Positions 16,992-25,581 of a DNA stretch of 64,000 nt are shown here, piece by piece. Position numbers and translations under genes: made by a program. The stretch's first letter is position 1; each line of letters starts with the position of its first letter. The notes under the pieces were generated by a model. It did no database searches. It was not told the DNA's origin and worked only from the letters and a program-made list of their open reading frames with translations. The DNA comes from Bacteroidetes bacterium UKL13-3 (GTDB taxonomy: Bacteria; Bacteroidota; Bacteroidia; UKL13-3): positions 2,598,223 to 2,662,222 of the forward strand of contig CP012155.1 of assembly GCA_001602415.1 (NCBI GenBank), read 5' to 3'.

Positions 16992-17848
16992 TATTTTTTC
17001 TTTTTAGGTGTTTTTAATGGCTTAGGTTCCTTAGTTTTTTCAAGTTTTTTGATACTATCTGCTACGGGTAAATTTTCGGGCATGGTACCACCAATTTCTT
17101 CAATCGTTTTACGTACTTTTTTGCCTATTTCAAAATGGGTTTGATTGGCTTTTTGTTTTCCTTTGATGTTATCTCGTCTTAGCTTTTCTTCTGTTTGTGT
17201 AGCACGGAATAAGTTAGCAGCTAACTCTGTGCTACCCATGTGGTCTAAAATATTTTGACTTTTTTTCAAGCCTTTATTTTTGTGTATGCCTTTGGCGTCT
17301 AACCCACCATACAAACCCATATAGCCGTGGTTTTGAAAAATTGCATAATCCAAAGGTTCAATTACTCCTGCACCTTTTGCAGCATCTGCCAATTGAATGT
17401 TATGCCTTTTCATTTCATCACGCAAAAACAGACGTTTTTCTTCCTCACTTTTTAGGCGATTATATTCATCCATCTGCCTTATTTCCTGCAAACGGGTTTG
17501 TACCGCAAAATAGGTTTGCCCTTGTGCAACCACTTCTTTGCTTGGGTCAGCATTTTGTACAATCAGGTAACAGGCATATCGGGAGAGTTTTACACTTTCA
17601 TAATCTTGCTTTGCCCCTTTGCCATGTTTTATCTCCTCGAGGTATTCCTCGAAGTGATCCAAAATAGCGTGGCCACTATTTTCACAAGCTTCTTTAGCTC
17701 TTTCAATAACAGGTATAAAGTGTCGGAATTCTGAATACTCCAACACCTTTGATAGTTTTCTTGCACCCCAAAATTCATTCCCGTTTTCATCTATTTCTTT
17801 GATAGAATCAAACAGTGTAATATGTTTTTTTGATAATTCGTTATCCAT
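16991..17848 (-). CDS. dinD: DNA damage-inducible protein D
   Basis: This 285-residue protein matches the DinD family. It has the N-terminal signature FWGARKLSKVLEYSEFRHFIPVI, then DYESVKLSRYACYLIVQNADP, AQGQTYFAVQTRLQEI, and ELAANLFRATQTEEKLRR near the end. Its C-terminus is Lys-rich. DinD is SOS-induced in E. coli and is reported to interfere with RecA filaments. Here it is nested between hsdM (2-bp gap) and hsdS (overlapping stop and start), an arrangement seen in other type I RM loci. A role limiting damage from restriction is inferred. Confidence 0.9.
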   Translation of the reverse strand: MDNELSKKHITLFDSIKEIDENGNEFWGARKLSKVLEYSEFRHFIPVIERAKEACENSGHAILDHFEEYLEEIKHGKGAKQDYESVKLSRYACYLIVQNADPSKEVVAQGQTYFAVQTRLQEIRQMDEYNRLKSEEEKRLFLRDEMKRHNIQLADAAKGAGVIEPLDYAIFQNHGYMGLYGGLDAKGIHKNKGLKKSQNILDHMGSTELAANLFRATQTEEKLRRDNIKGKQKANQTHFEIGKKVRKTIEEIGGTMPENLPVADSIKKLEKTKEPKPLKTPKKKK

Positions 17849-17850
17849 AA

Positions 17851-19410
17851 TTAGGCTATTAATTGTTTTAAATAAACCTCAATTTCTCCTTGCACTTTGC
17901 TCAATTCTTTTTCTAGGCTTTCAATCTCATTTTGCACTTCTGCAATATCCACTTCAGCTTCTTCTTCAAAGGTGTCCACATAGCGGGGGATGTTTAGGTT
18001 AAAGTCGTTTTCCTGTATTTCATCGGTAGTGGCTACATAACTGAATTTATCTTCCACCACACCGGGCTGTAATTTGCCGGCTGCAAAATCACGATAGGTA
18101 TTTACAATGTGTTCAATATCGCTTTCACGTAACCTATTTTGGTTTTTGGCACTTTCGTAATGCTTGCTTGCATCAATAAACAAAAAGTTGTTGCTGGTTT
18201 TTTGCTTGTTGAAAATGAGAATAGCTGCCGGTATACCTGTGCCAAAAAATAGATTTGCAGGTAAGCCAATTACTGCTTCGAGCAGGTTTTCTTCAATGGT
18301 GCGTTGGCGTATGCGGCCTTCGCTGCTGCCACGAAACAATACGCCATGCGGCACTACCACACCTGCTTTGCCATGTTCGTTCAGCGTTTCTATCATGTGG
18401 CTGATAAAAGCCCAGTCGCCTTTGCTCTTAGGCGGCACACCTCTCCAAAAACGGTTGTATTTATCGGTTTCAGGGTCGTAGCTAACAGTAGTTTTGTCGC
18501 CTTCTTTGTCTTCTACTTTTCCCCATTTATCCAAAGAGAATGGCGGATTTGCCACAACTGTATCAAACTTCATCAATGCATCGCCTTCTTTCAGCTTTGG
18601 GTTGCGTATGGTATCGCCCCAGCGAATCGTTGCATTATCGAAACCATGCAAAAACATATTCATTACCGCCAAAGCCCAAGTGCTTCCATTGGCTTCTTGT
18701 CCGTAGAGTGAAAAATTATCTGAACCAACTTCTTCACCTGCTTTAATTAAGAGAGAAGCCGAACCGCAGGTTGGATCACTAATGCGTGAACCGGGTTTTG
18801 ATTTGGTGAGTTTTGCAATCAATGTAGAAACCTCTTTTGGTGTAAAAAATTCACCCGCTTTTTTTCCGGCATCGCTGGCGAAGTTTTCAATCAGGAACAT
18901 GTAAGCACCACCAATAATGTCGTTGCCATCCAAATGCGATGGACGAAGGTTCAAAGCATCTTTGTTAAAATCGAGCAACAGGTTTTTCAGGCGGGTGTTT
19001 TTGTCCTTGGGTTCACCGAGCTTACTGTTGTTAAAGTCAATGTTTTGGAAAATTCCTGCACCATCTTCACTGTATAGTTTTTCACGGTTGGCTTCTTCCA
19101 AATCTGCCAAAGCAATATTGATAAGTTCACCGATATTGGCTTCGTTACGAGAATCGTATAGGAATTTAAAATGGCTATGCTCTGGCACAATAAATCGTTC
19201 GTGTTGCATGGCACGTTTGGCACGTTCCACATCACCGCTGTATTTTGCTAAGTAGCCTTCCATTTTATCGTCATGCACATCGCTGAGATATTTTAGGAAC
19301 AGCATTGTAAGCACATAGTCTTTGTAAACGCTTGGGTCAATGCTACCTCTAAAGGTGTCGCAAGCTTTCCAAACTGCATCGTTGATGTCTTTCTGAGTTA
19401 TTTTAGCCAT
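17851..19410 (-). CDS. hsdM: Type I restriction-modification M subunit
   Basis: HsdM is the adenine-N6 methyltransferase of the type I complex. Residues 1-150 form the HsdM N-terminal helical domain (DAVWKACDTFRGSIDPSVYKDYVL ... DVHDDK). Motif X is at GEFFTPKEV, motif I near residue 212 (DPTCGSASLL) and the catalytic motif IV NPPFS near residue 287. The C-terminus is coiled-coil-like (EEEAEVDIAEVQNEIESLEK). Length is typical at 519 residues. It starts 5 bp after the half-size S subunit and ends 2 bp before dinD, and needs an S subunit to find its target. Confidence 0.95.
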   Translation of the reverse strand: MAKITQKDINDAVWKACDTFRGSIDPSVYKDYVLTMLFLKYLSDVHDDKMEGYLAKYSGDVERAKRAMQHERFIVPEHSHFKFLYDSRNEANIGELINIALADLEEANREKLYSEDGAGIFQNIDFNNSKLGEPKDKNTRLKNLLLDFNKDALNLRPSHLDGNDIIGGAYMFLIENFASDAGKKAGEFFTPKEVSTLIAKLTKSKPGSRISDPTCGSASLLIKAGEEVGSDNFSLYGQEANGSTWALAVMNMFLHGFDNATIRWGDTIRNPKLKEGDALMKFDTVVANPPFSLDKWGKVEDKEGDKTTVSYDPETDKYNRFWRGVPPKSKGDWAFISHMIETLNEHGKAGVVVPHGVLFRGSSEGRIRQRTIEENLLEAVIGLPANLFFGTGIPAAILIFNKQKTSNNFLFIDASKHYESAKNQNRLRESDIEHIVNTYRDFAAGKLQPGVVEDKFSYVATTDEIQENDFNLNIPRYVDTFEEEAEVDIAEVQNEIESLEKELSKVQGEIEVYLKQLIA

Positions 19411-19415
19411 GATAT

Positions 19416-19973
19416 TTATTTTATTGCGTTGATTATTTGTTGTTGAATTTGTTTTTCTCTTAGTGTTTCAATTTTCTGCTTCAAAGATTTTTCCCTGTTG
19501 CGGAGTTTCGTGATTTGCAAAATAGCTTTTTGCGTTTCAATGCTCGGCACTGCTATTTCCAAATTTTCTAAAACCTGTTTTGAAATAGATGGGATGGAAG
19601 TTCCGATTGCTTGTCCTTTCAATAATGTTTGTGTTGTGTGGCTGTTAAGTACCCAAGCCAAATATTGAGGCAACAATTTTTTATCGGTTGGTCTTATAAC
19701 AAAAAATGAAGTAGAAGCCACTGAAGGTTCGTTGTGGTTTTCAAAAACGGCTGCAAAATTTTTGGTCCCTTTGGCAGCAAAAAGAACATCACCATCTTTC
19801 AGTAAGTGTTTTTCAGAAATGCCGTCAGCCACCAAGTCGGGATGTAAAACAGCGTGCAATTGACCGTATTCGTCAAAATGCTTGGACTGTAGATACACCA
19901 ATTCGCCAATGCCTGAAGGCTTTGCAAATAGTCCGGTTTGGATGTGTGTGATATCTTTTATTAGCGTTTTCAA
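19416..19973 (-). CDS. Single-domain (half-size) type I S subunit, TTG start
   Basis: This 185-residue protein has one target-recognition domain (LIKDITHIQTGLFAKPSG ... IPSISKQVLENLEIAVPSIETQKAILQI) and one spacer helix (KSLKQKIETLREKQIQQQII), half of a normal HsdS. Half S subunits can work as dimers that bind palindromic sites. It is the first gene of the operon, so HsdM could pair with this or with the full hsdS, giving two specificities. I accept TTG 19973 as the start: AAAGGA lies about 9 bases upstream, an in-frame stop comes just before, and there is no internal ATG. Confidence 0.82.
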   Translation of the reverse strand: MKTLIKDITHIQTGLFAKPSGIGELVYLQSKHFDEYGQLHAVLHPDLVADGISEKHLLKDGDVLFAAKGTKNFAAVFENHNEPSVASTSFFVIRPTDKKLLPQYLAWVLNSHTTQTLLKGQAIGTSIPSISKQVLENLEIAVPSIETQKAILQITKLRNREKSLKQKIETLREKQIQQQIINAIK

Positions 19974-19998
19974 AATTTATTCCTTTGTAATGGCGCTA

Positions 19999-20029
19999 CA
20001 AAAGTAAACAAAGTTTTCTAACGTCCAAA
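19999..20029 (-). promoter_or_regulatory. Promoter of the type I RM operon
   Basis: Read on the minus strand, TTTG (20029-20026) is followed after 19 bases by TACTTTTG (20006-19999). This matches the Bacteroidota primary sigma consensus TTTG-N(17-23)-TAnnTTTG. Transcription would begin about 20 bases before the TTG start at 19973. The cassette thus carries its own promoter, unlike typical promoterless integron cassettes. Confidence 0.7.
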
Positions 20030-20109
20030 CTTTTTATGAAATTAATTTTAAGTAGGAGTTCTACAAAGTTAAATTATCTCGTCTCTATTGTCTTAGGTGC
20101 GTAGGGAAA

Positions 20110-20174
20110 AAGTGGCTCTTTTGGCTTTGCAGAAGGGTCGGCTTGTGTGTCGGGCAAAGCCAAATGTGCCACTT
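20110..20174. repeat. Covarying hairpin h4 (cassette 2, right end)
   Basis: Arms AAGTGGCTCTTTTGGC... (20110-20130) and ...GCCAAATGTGCCACTT (20154-20174) form a 21-bp stem with the family's two-base core mismatch. The loop contains GGGTCGGCTTGTGTGTCGGG, close to that of h2. It lies between the operon promoter and site C. Confidence 0.75.
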
Positions 20175-20184
20175 GTGCGGTGGC

Positions 20185-20226
20185 AGAAATTCAATTTTTT
20201 TGTGCGGTGTGGTGTTTTATTTTTTC
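20185..20226 (-). repeat. Inverted repeat near the right end of cassette 2
   Basis: On the minus strand this reads GAAAAAATAAAACACC, nine bases, then AAAAAAATTGAATTTCT, matching 8239-8284 in inverted orientation 12 kb away. The stretch 20227-20384 holds no gene; it is T/G-rich cassette-end sequence with GTCGTCTTTTAGG just before site C, close to the sequence before E. Confidence 0.75.
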
Positions 20227-20384
20227 TTGGGTCGGCCTGTGTGTCGCCAAGTTGGTCTATGGTCTGTGTCTAGATACAGCGAAATTGACTGCCGCGATAA
20301 GGTCTTCCAGAAAGTCTGGTCAAGATGTCAAAGTTCGATGGTTTAATTGTCTCGTTGATGGTTGTAGTGTCGTCTTTTAGGCTT

Positions 20385-20518
20385 GCTTGTAACGTTTGAG
20401 GCTATATGCAGTAAGGGATTGCGGGCTACTTTCCTGTCCAACTGCACCGAAGTTTGAGCGGGGCAGAATGCTTGAATTACCACTGAAACCCTTATTGCAT
20501 ATAGCCTTTGTTACCGCC
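20385..20518. repeat. attC-like palindromic site C
   Basis: This is a 134-bp palindrome from GCTTGTAAC (20385-20393) to GTTACCGCC (20510-20518). The outer arms AGGCTATATGCAGTAAGGG and its partner pair closely but share no sequence with the arms of B or D. The outermost ends do not pair with each other beyond GTTAC. Instead the left end matches the right end of B, and the right end matches the left end of D, each at 9 of 9 bases. Confidence 0.85.
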
Positions 20519-20525
20519 ATGTGCT

Positions 20526-21527
20526 TTATTTGTATATTATTTTAAAAATGCTATCTCCGACATTTGGTCTAAAATGACTTGTTTCATAATAGTTCGATTT
20601 AATGTCAGTAAATGAATTCTTGCCAGAAAAATCATATAAATTATTTCCAAATTCGTTTTTAAGTAACAATAGGTCTGAATTATTAAACTTAATTTGCTCA
20701 TAAAGAGGACTTAAAACTACTTTATAATTGGTATTGTTTTTTTCTAATATACGCTTTACCTCCTTTAGCATAAACATCTGTTTCTTATTAATCCTCTGAA
20801 TAGAATCTGTTTTTTCGCCCATTCTAACATAAAATAATTCCTTTCGCTTTGCATAATATTCAGTAGGATTCTGAACTATTTCAGTTTCTTGATCAATGAT
20901 ATTAATTTCATTTGTTAATGTGTCAAAAGTAATCTTACGGTTTTCTATATAACCAGACATAAACGGTTTGTAATTACCTAAAATCTTAAAGCTATAGAAA
21001 TTGGATAGAAATTTTGGGCTTAAATATGCTTTAAAAAAATCAAACTGAAAGGATATATTATCTTCACCTGAGGTAGCAGGATGTTTTACAAATAAATGTC
21101 CCTTATGATTTTCCGTTTGACTAAATGAGCAGTCTCTACAAAGTATAATTAAAGCATTCTTTATTTCAACATTTGTTGAATCAAGATATTTAAGTTTTGT
21201 ATATATTCCATAAATTGATTCTCCAGAAGCATCAAACATAAAAGGGTTATCTTTAACAGACAGAAATTTACTCCATGAATTTGGTCTAAATGCTAATGTC
21301 CGAGAACTACCAAAAATAAATGAATTATAGCTGTTCTTTTTATAATTATTAATGAACATGTCTGTAGAAATGTAATCCCTGTTGGGTATTACATAAGGAT
21401 AAGAATAATCATTGTAATGTCTTAAAACTTTAAAAGGGTCAAAATATAAGTATGATGAAAATAAAAATAGTATTGGAATAATTCCTATTAATGAGAAGTA
21501 GGTTAATTTTGTAATGAACTGTTTCAT
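20526..21527 (-). CDS. Membrane-anchored SGNH/DltD-AlgX-like partner of an MBOAT acyltransferase
   Basis: This 333-residue protein has one N-terminal transmembrane anchor (about residues 8-27, YFSLIGIIPILFLFSSYLYF) and a periplasmic domain. FIFGSSRT near residue 70 resembles the nucleophile block of SGNH hydrolases, and YYETSHFRPNVGDSI near the C-terminus resembles the block with the catalytic His. Such proteins complete acetyl or acyl transfer to surface polysaccharide after an MBOAT protein moves the acyl group across the membrane. The gene follows the MBOAT gene by 3 bp and ends 7 bp from site C. The glycan substrate is unknown. Confidence 0.7.
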   Translation of the reverse strand: MKQFITKLTYFSLIGIIPILFLFSSYLYFDPFKVLRHYNDYSYPYVIPNRDYISTDMFINNYKKNSYNSFIFGSSRTLAFRPNSWSKFLSVKDNPFMFDASGESIYGIYTKLKYLDSTNVEIKNALIILCRDCSFSQTENHKGHLFVKHPATSGEDNISFQFDFFKAYLSPKFLSNFYSFKILGNYKPFMSGYIENRKITFDTLTNEINIIDQETEIVQNPTEYYAKRKELFYVRMGEKTDSIQRINKKQMFMLKEVKRILEKNNTNYKVVLSPLYEQIKFNNSDLLLLKNEFGNNLYDFSGKNSFTDIKSNYYETSHFRPNVGDSIFKIIYK

Positions 21528-21530
21528 AAC

Positions 21531-22979
21531 TTAGAATTGGAAATAAATAAATTGTTGTTCTGAACCTGCAAAGAAGTAAATGGCTAAAATGATAGTGTAA
21601 TACAACGCCCATCGTAAAGGTTTATACCATTTTATACCTAAATGAGCAATTGCATATTGCTGTTCTCTCCCAAGCCATTCAACGATTAAAAATATGCTTG
21701 TCAGTAAAACTATTGGCACCGCTTTACCAATTCCGGGAAAATGTGGTACTGTTAGCAATGAACTGGAAAATATTTCAGAGATATAACTAAACGCATGAGT
21801 AACATTCGCTGCACGAAAGAAAATCCAAGCAAATACAGTTAAGGAAAAAGTCAATAAAATAGCAAAAAACTCACGTAATGTTGGTAGATATTTACCTCTT
21901 GCTACAATATCAAGGTTGTTTCTGTTTGTGTTGAAAACAATAGAGGGCATTATAAATAAGGCATTTAAAAAGCCCCAAACTATGAAAGTCCAATTAGCAC
22001 CGTGCCAAAAACCACTTACAAGAAAAATTATAAAAGTATTTCGAATCTTCATCCACATTCCGCCTTTGCTACCACCCAACGGAATATAGAGATAATCCTT
22101 GAACCATGAGGATAGCGAAATGTGCCAACGTCTCCAAAATTCGGCAATGTCTCGTGAGAAATACGGAAAAGCAAAATTCCTTAAAAGTTCTATACCAAAT
22201 AAACGGGCAGTTCCTAATGCAATATCAGAGTAACCCGAAAAGTCACAATAGATTTGAAAAGTAAAGAATAATGCACCCAAAACAAGCGTACTACCTGAAT
22301 AGTCCGCTGAATTATTAAAAATTGTATTTGCAAATTCGGCACAGTTGTCGGCTATGACGATTTTTTTGAATAAACCCCACAATATTTGTCGCAAACCATC
22401 AACCGCTTTTGAATAATCGAACTCTCTCTTTTTAAGAATTTGAGGTAAAAGATGGGTTGCTCTTTCTATTGGACCAGCCACAAGTAAAGGGAAAAAGCTA
22501 ACAAAAACAGAATAGTCAATAAAATTTCTTTCGGGTTTTATTCTGTTTTTATAAATGTCAATAACATACGACAAACCATGAAAAGTATAAAAAGATATAC
22601 CTACAGGAAGGATTATTTGTAAAGAACCTAAGTTTGCTTTAAATCCTAAAAGTGATAATCCATCAGCAAATGATTCCGCAAAAAAGTTGTAGTATTTAAA
22701 AACTCCAAGAAAACCTAAGTTGATTCCAATACTTAGCCATAGCCAAAACAATTTCTTTCTTTGGTTTGTAGCTTCGTGTATTTTAATACCTGTGAAGTAG
22801 TCCAATAAGGTTGAGAAGATTAGTAAAAACATAAACCGCCAGTCCCAACAAGCATAAAAAAAGTAACTTGAAACGAGTAGTAAAATATTTTGAAGCCTTA
22901 AATTTCCTTTTGTCGCAAACCAGTAAAGTATAAAAACAATCGGTAAGAATATTGCAAAGTTTAATGAGTTAAAAAGCAT
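21531..22979 (-). CDS. MBOAT family O-acyltransferase (AlgI/DltB-like)
   Basis: This 482-residue membrane protein has about 10-12 hydrophobic segments. Conserved MBOAT features include FWRRWHISLSSWFKDYLYIPLGGSKGG and the catalytic His in FLVSGFWHGANWTF (about residue 325). FYTFHGLSYVIDIYK and GYSDIALGTARLFGIELLRNF are typical of the AlgI branch. It probably moves acyl groups across the inner membrane for attachment to an exopolysaccharide, O-antigen or wall glycan. It forms a two-gene operon with the SGNH-like gene and fills a cassette alone. In the array, surface-glycan modification could block phage adsorption; that is inference. Confidence 0.9.
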   Translation of the reverse strand: MLFNSLNFAIFLPIVFILYWFATKGNLRLQNILLLVSSYFFYACWDWRFMFLLIFSTLLDYFTGIKIHEATNQRKKLFWLWLSIGINLGFLGVFKYYNFFAESFADGLSLLGFKANLGSLQIILPVGISFYTFHGLSYVIDIYKNRIKPERNFIDYSVFVSFFPLLVAGPIERATHLLPQILKKREFDYSKAVDGLRQILWGLFKKIVIADNCAEFANTIFNNSADYSGSTLVLGALFFTFQIYCDFSGYSDIALGTARLFGIELLRNFAFPYFSRDIAEFWRRWHISLSSWFKDYLYIPLGGSKGGMWMKIRNTFIIFLVSGFWHGANWTFIVWGFLNALFIMPSIVFNTNRNNLDIVARGKYLPTLREFFAILLTFSLTVFAWIFFRAANVTHAFSYISEIFSSSLLTVPHFPGIGKAVPIVLLTSIFLIVEWLGREQQYAIAHLGIKWYKPLRWALYYTIILAIYFFAGSEQQFIYFQF

Positions 22980-23041
22980 ATTGTCTGTCTATTTTGTAAT
23001 TTTTATTTTCCGCACTGTCTGTCTGTGTCCTTTTTAGCATT

Positions 23042-23177
23042 GGCGGTAACGGTTTGCAGCTACAAGAAGTTGGCGATTTCGGAGACGAAAACTGTCTGCC
23101 ACCACTGAAATTGATACGAAGCACAAAGCTTCATTTAACCACTGAACCGCCAATTTCTTGTAGGTGCTGTTAGCACT
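23042..23177. repeat. attC-like palindromic site D
   Basis: This is a 136-bp palindrome from GGCGGTAAC (23042-23050) to GTTAGCACT (23169-23177). The outer arm CTACAAGAAGTTGGCG pairs with its partner, and the centre has ACTGTC, GATACGAAG, AGCTTCATTTAACCACTGAA, matching B. The two ends do not complement each other beyond GTTA. The left end complements the right end of C and the right end complements half-site E. The stretch 22980-23041 has only T/G-rich cassette-end sequence. Confidence 0.85.
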
Positions 23178-23239
23178 TCGCCCTTCATTTCTGTCGTGTT
23201 GTTGTCTGTCCATTTTGGTCTGTCTTGGTGCGTTGGCTT

Positions 23240-23302
23240 GGTGGCTCTTTTGCATTTTTTGCTTGGATTAGTGCGGTTGGAAAAAAATGCAAATGTGCAA
23301 CC
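23240..23302. repeat. Covarying hairpin h5 (cassette 4, left end)
   Basis: Arms GGTGGCTCTTTTGCATTTTTT (from 23240) and AAAAAAATGCAAATGTGCAACC (to 23302) pair with the same CTCTTTTG/CAAATGTG core as h1-h4 plus one bulge. It ends 12 bp before the stop of the PLD nuclease gene. Confidence 0.7.
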
Positions 23303-23313
23303 AAATGTGTTGG

Positions 23314-24330
23314 CTAAAATTTCATATAATATTTACCTTCTCCAATTTTTGCAAAAGTAAGAGTGTCATTTCCGTAACTCATTAATGTGTCTTTAGTAAC
23401 GGGTGTTAAAGGTGTCAACGCACCAGCTTTTTGAAGTTTGCCTTTTAACCACATTCCAAATATTTGTAAGCTTTGTTTTGAACGTATATTTTTATAGTAA
23501 TCTCCTTGTGTTCTCATTGGAATAATATAGCCATCGTCTGTGTATGCGTCAAAGTCGCCTTTAGGATACAATGGGTTTGATGAAAGTGCAACATTAGCAA
23601 TAAGTTCAATTTCATACCAAGGTCTTGGCTTAACGTGTCCTGTTTTTGAATTTAACCGACCTTTACCGAAATATACATTAAGACTTGATTTTTCTTTTTC
23701 AGCAACTCTGTCCAAAGGGTAAATAAATGTTGGAAGTTTTGAAATGTCAATTGAAGTTGGGTCGTAATGCTTTAAGTTATCTAGGTTAACTAATGAAACT
23801 TTTTCTTTGTATTTCTTTGAACCAGGAACGACAATGTCAGCCTTTAAAATTGAAATTGAATTTTCTTTTGAAAGCAGATAAGATAAAAAATCTTTAACTT
23901 TTATCTTTGTTGTAGTGTCATTTACAGCAACTGTGCATTCAATATTTCCTGATGTCCCGCTTGATGAAAAATTTGATGAGCCGACAAAAATATTATCTTG
24001 TTTACCTGTGTCGAAATAATAAACTTTACCGTGATATTTTCTAGTATATGTTACATAAACTCCAGAGTCTTTATTGATTTTATTTAGGTCGATGCAAAGC
24101 GAATTTAAAATATCAAGTTTTGTTTGGCTCAAGCCCTCATAAAATGCCATCCCAAGCAATAATTTAGCACTACCGCCATTTTTGGCAATTTTAACAAAGT
24201 CATTTTTAAATTCTTGCAGAATATCAGCAGATGCATAGCCTGATGCAACAACAATATTTTTTGATGTTTTAAATTCTTGCTTTAAAACACTTTTAAAATT
24301 TCCACCGAAGTTTTCTGTATTAGTGAACAT
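23314..24330 (-). CDS. Phospholipase D-fold (NgoFVII-like) restriction endonuclease
   Basis: This 338-residue nuclease has the N-terminal half of the NgoFVII/BfiI-type PLD fold. The catalytic block is KYHGKVYYFDTG ... IFVGSSNFSSSGTSGN near residues 98-130 (HxK, then the Asn and Ser/Gly residues), and there is one such motif, so it probably acts as a dimer. The C-terminal part (RPWYEIELIAN ... FDAYTDDGYIIPMRTQGDYYKNIRS) resembles the B3-like DNA-recognition half. NgoFVII itself cuts GCSGC; the site here is unknown. The gene overlaps the end of the methyltransferase gene by 11 bp, forming a compact type II RM pair. Confidence 0.82.
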   Translation of the reverse strand: MFTNTENFGGNFKSVLKQEFKTSKNIVVASGYASADILQEFKNDFVKIAKNGGSAKLLLGMAFYEGLSQTKLDILNSLCIDLNKINKDSGVYVTYTRKYHGKVYYFDTGKQDNIFVGSSNFSSSGTSGNIECTVAVNDTTTKIKVKDFLSYLLSKENSISILKADIVVPGSKKYKEKVSLVNLDNLKHYDPTSIDISKLPTFIYPLDRVAEKEKSSLNVYFGKGRLNSKTGHVKPRPWYEIELIANVALSSNPLYPKGDFDAYTDDGYIIPMRTQGDYYKNIRSKQSLQIFGMWLKGKLQKAGALTPLTPVTKDTLMSYGNDTLTFAKIGEGKYYMKF

Positions 24331-25453
24331 TAGCAGTAACTTGGTTTAGGAATTTTTTAATGTGTTTTGCGAAAACTTGAATACCAACTGGAGCAACTGA
24401 ATTACCAATTTGTCTGCGAACTTCTGTAATTGTTCCTACAAAGGCAAAGTCATCAGGATAGCCAAAAAGCCTAGCTCTTTCTCTATTTGTCAAAGGTCTT
24501 GGTTCGTCAAAATGATATCCCCAAGTGCCACCACCACCAGCTGCAATAATTGTAGTTGATGGTTTGTCGGGATGCAATCTTCGATAAACGTGTGAAATCA
24601 TTCCTTTTACATAATGAGGTGAATTTTTTGGAATATCAGAAAAATTACCACCAGCAGGTATTAGTTTTAGTTTTTCAATTGTTGATGGATTTACATTTTG
24701 GTGTTCATTGTTATACTTAACTTTTTCTGCTCCCTTTAGTGCTTCCCTTGCAGAAACATAGTTTTCTGGTGTATGAGTAGGTTTAGGAATGGTAAATTTC
24801 TCTTTGATGTCTTTTCTTGTGCCTATTATTAAAATCCTTTGTCTTAATTGTGGGGTTCCGTAGTCCGCAAAATTTATAAGATTTACTGTAATGTTATAGC
24901 CAAATTTTCCAGTCGTTGAGAAGTCAGAAACTATTTGTTCTATTGCCTTTCCTTTGTTCGCAGATAGAAGTCCTTTAACATTTTCAGCTATGAAAACTTT
25001 TGGATTTTTTAAATCTACTAAATCAACGAAGTTGCGATACAAATTTCCTCTTTCTGTTGTTATTCCTCCTCGTTTCCATATCATAGAAAAGTCTTGACAC
25101 GGGAAACCTCCAAGCAATACATCACAATTTGGAATTTTTTTATAATCAATTTTAGTTATATCGCCTGCCACAATATGGTCGCCAATATTTCTCTTATATG
25201 TTTCACAAGCAACTGGGTCAATATCGTTTGCCCAAAGAATTTTAAATCCTTCTTTATAAAATCCTAAGTCCATTCCACCACATCCAGAAAATAAAGAAAC
25301 AACTGAATAGGGGTTTTTCAATGCTCCATTTTTTGGAGCAAAAGTAAAGTTATGGCGTTCTATAAACATCTCTAATTGGGGTTCTTCTGCAATTGTTAGA
25401 GTGTCAACATCTTCTGTTATATACTTTTTTTCCGTTGTTTTTTTAGCACGCAT
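24320..25453 (-). CDS. DNA (cytosine-5-)-methyltransferase (type II RM)
   Basis: This is a Dcm-like methyltransferase with motif I LFSGCGGMDLGF (about residues 58-69), motif IV with the catalytic Cys LGGFPCQDFS (about 113-122), ENVKGLLSAN (VI), QLRQRILIIGTRKD (VIII) and the C-terminal IGNSVAPVG (X). I chose ATG 25453, giving 377 residues. The frame can be extended to a TTG at 25471 but has no advantage there. TATATTTG on the minus strand at 25492-25485 fits a -7 promoter element, though I see no clear -33 match. It is paired with the PLD nuclease and probably methylates the site that enzyme cuts. Confidence 0.92.
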   Translation of the reverse strand: MRAKKTTEKKYITEDVDTLTIAEEPQLEMFIERHNFTFAPKNGALKNPYSVVSLFSGCGGMDLGFYKEGFKILWANDIDPVACETYKRNIGDHIVAGDITKIDYKKIPNCDVLLGGFPCQDFSMIWKRGGITTERGNLYRNFVDLVDLKNPKVFIAENVKGLLSANKGKAIEQIVSDFSTTGKFGYNITVNLINFADYGTPQLRQRILIIGTRKDIKEKFTIPKPTHTPENYVSAREALKGAEKVKYNNEHQNVNPSTIEKLKLIPAGGNFSDIPKNSPHYVKGMISHVYRRLHPDKPSTTIIAAGGGGTWGYHFDEPRPLTNRERARLFGYPDDFAFVGTITEVRRQIGNSVAPVGIQVFAKHIKKFLNQVTANVH

Positions 25454-25581
25454 TTTTTTTATTTTTCTCAATTAAAAATCAAAACAAATATATTGAAATT
25501 TAAGGTTGTTTCGGTTTAACTACCTAACAAATTGTCAACTGTCCGCTTGTTGGCTGGTGGGTGGGCTTTGGGTGCGTTTGG

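Noticed and set aside
20143-20380. Short Cys-rich frames between h4 and site C
   Set aside because: They lie in cassette-end repeat sequence, include the inverted repeat, and have no recognisable protein signal.
137-23177. The attC-like palindromes as REP/MITE-type elements
   Set aside because: MITE ends within one copy should match each other and be shared across copies. Here the outer nine bases match the neighbouring copy instead, and the arms differ in sequence while keeping pairing.
23034-23255. A 73-residue frame across site D
   Set aside because: It coincides with the palindromic site, and its sequence simply follows the conserved repeat bases.
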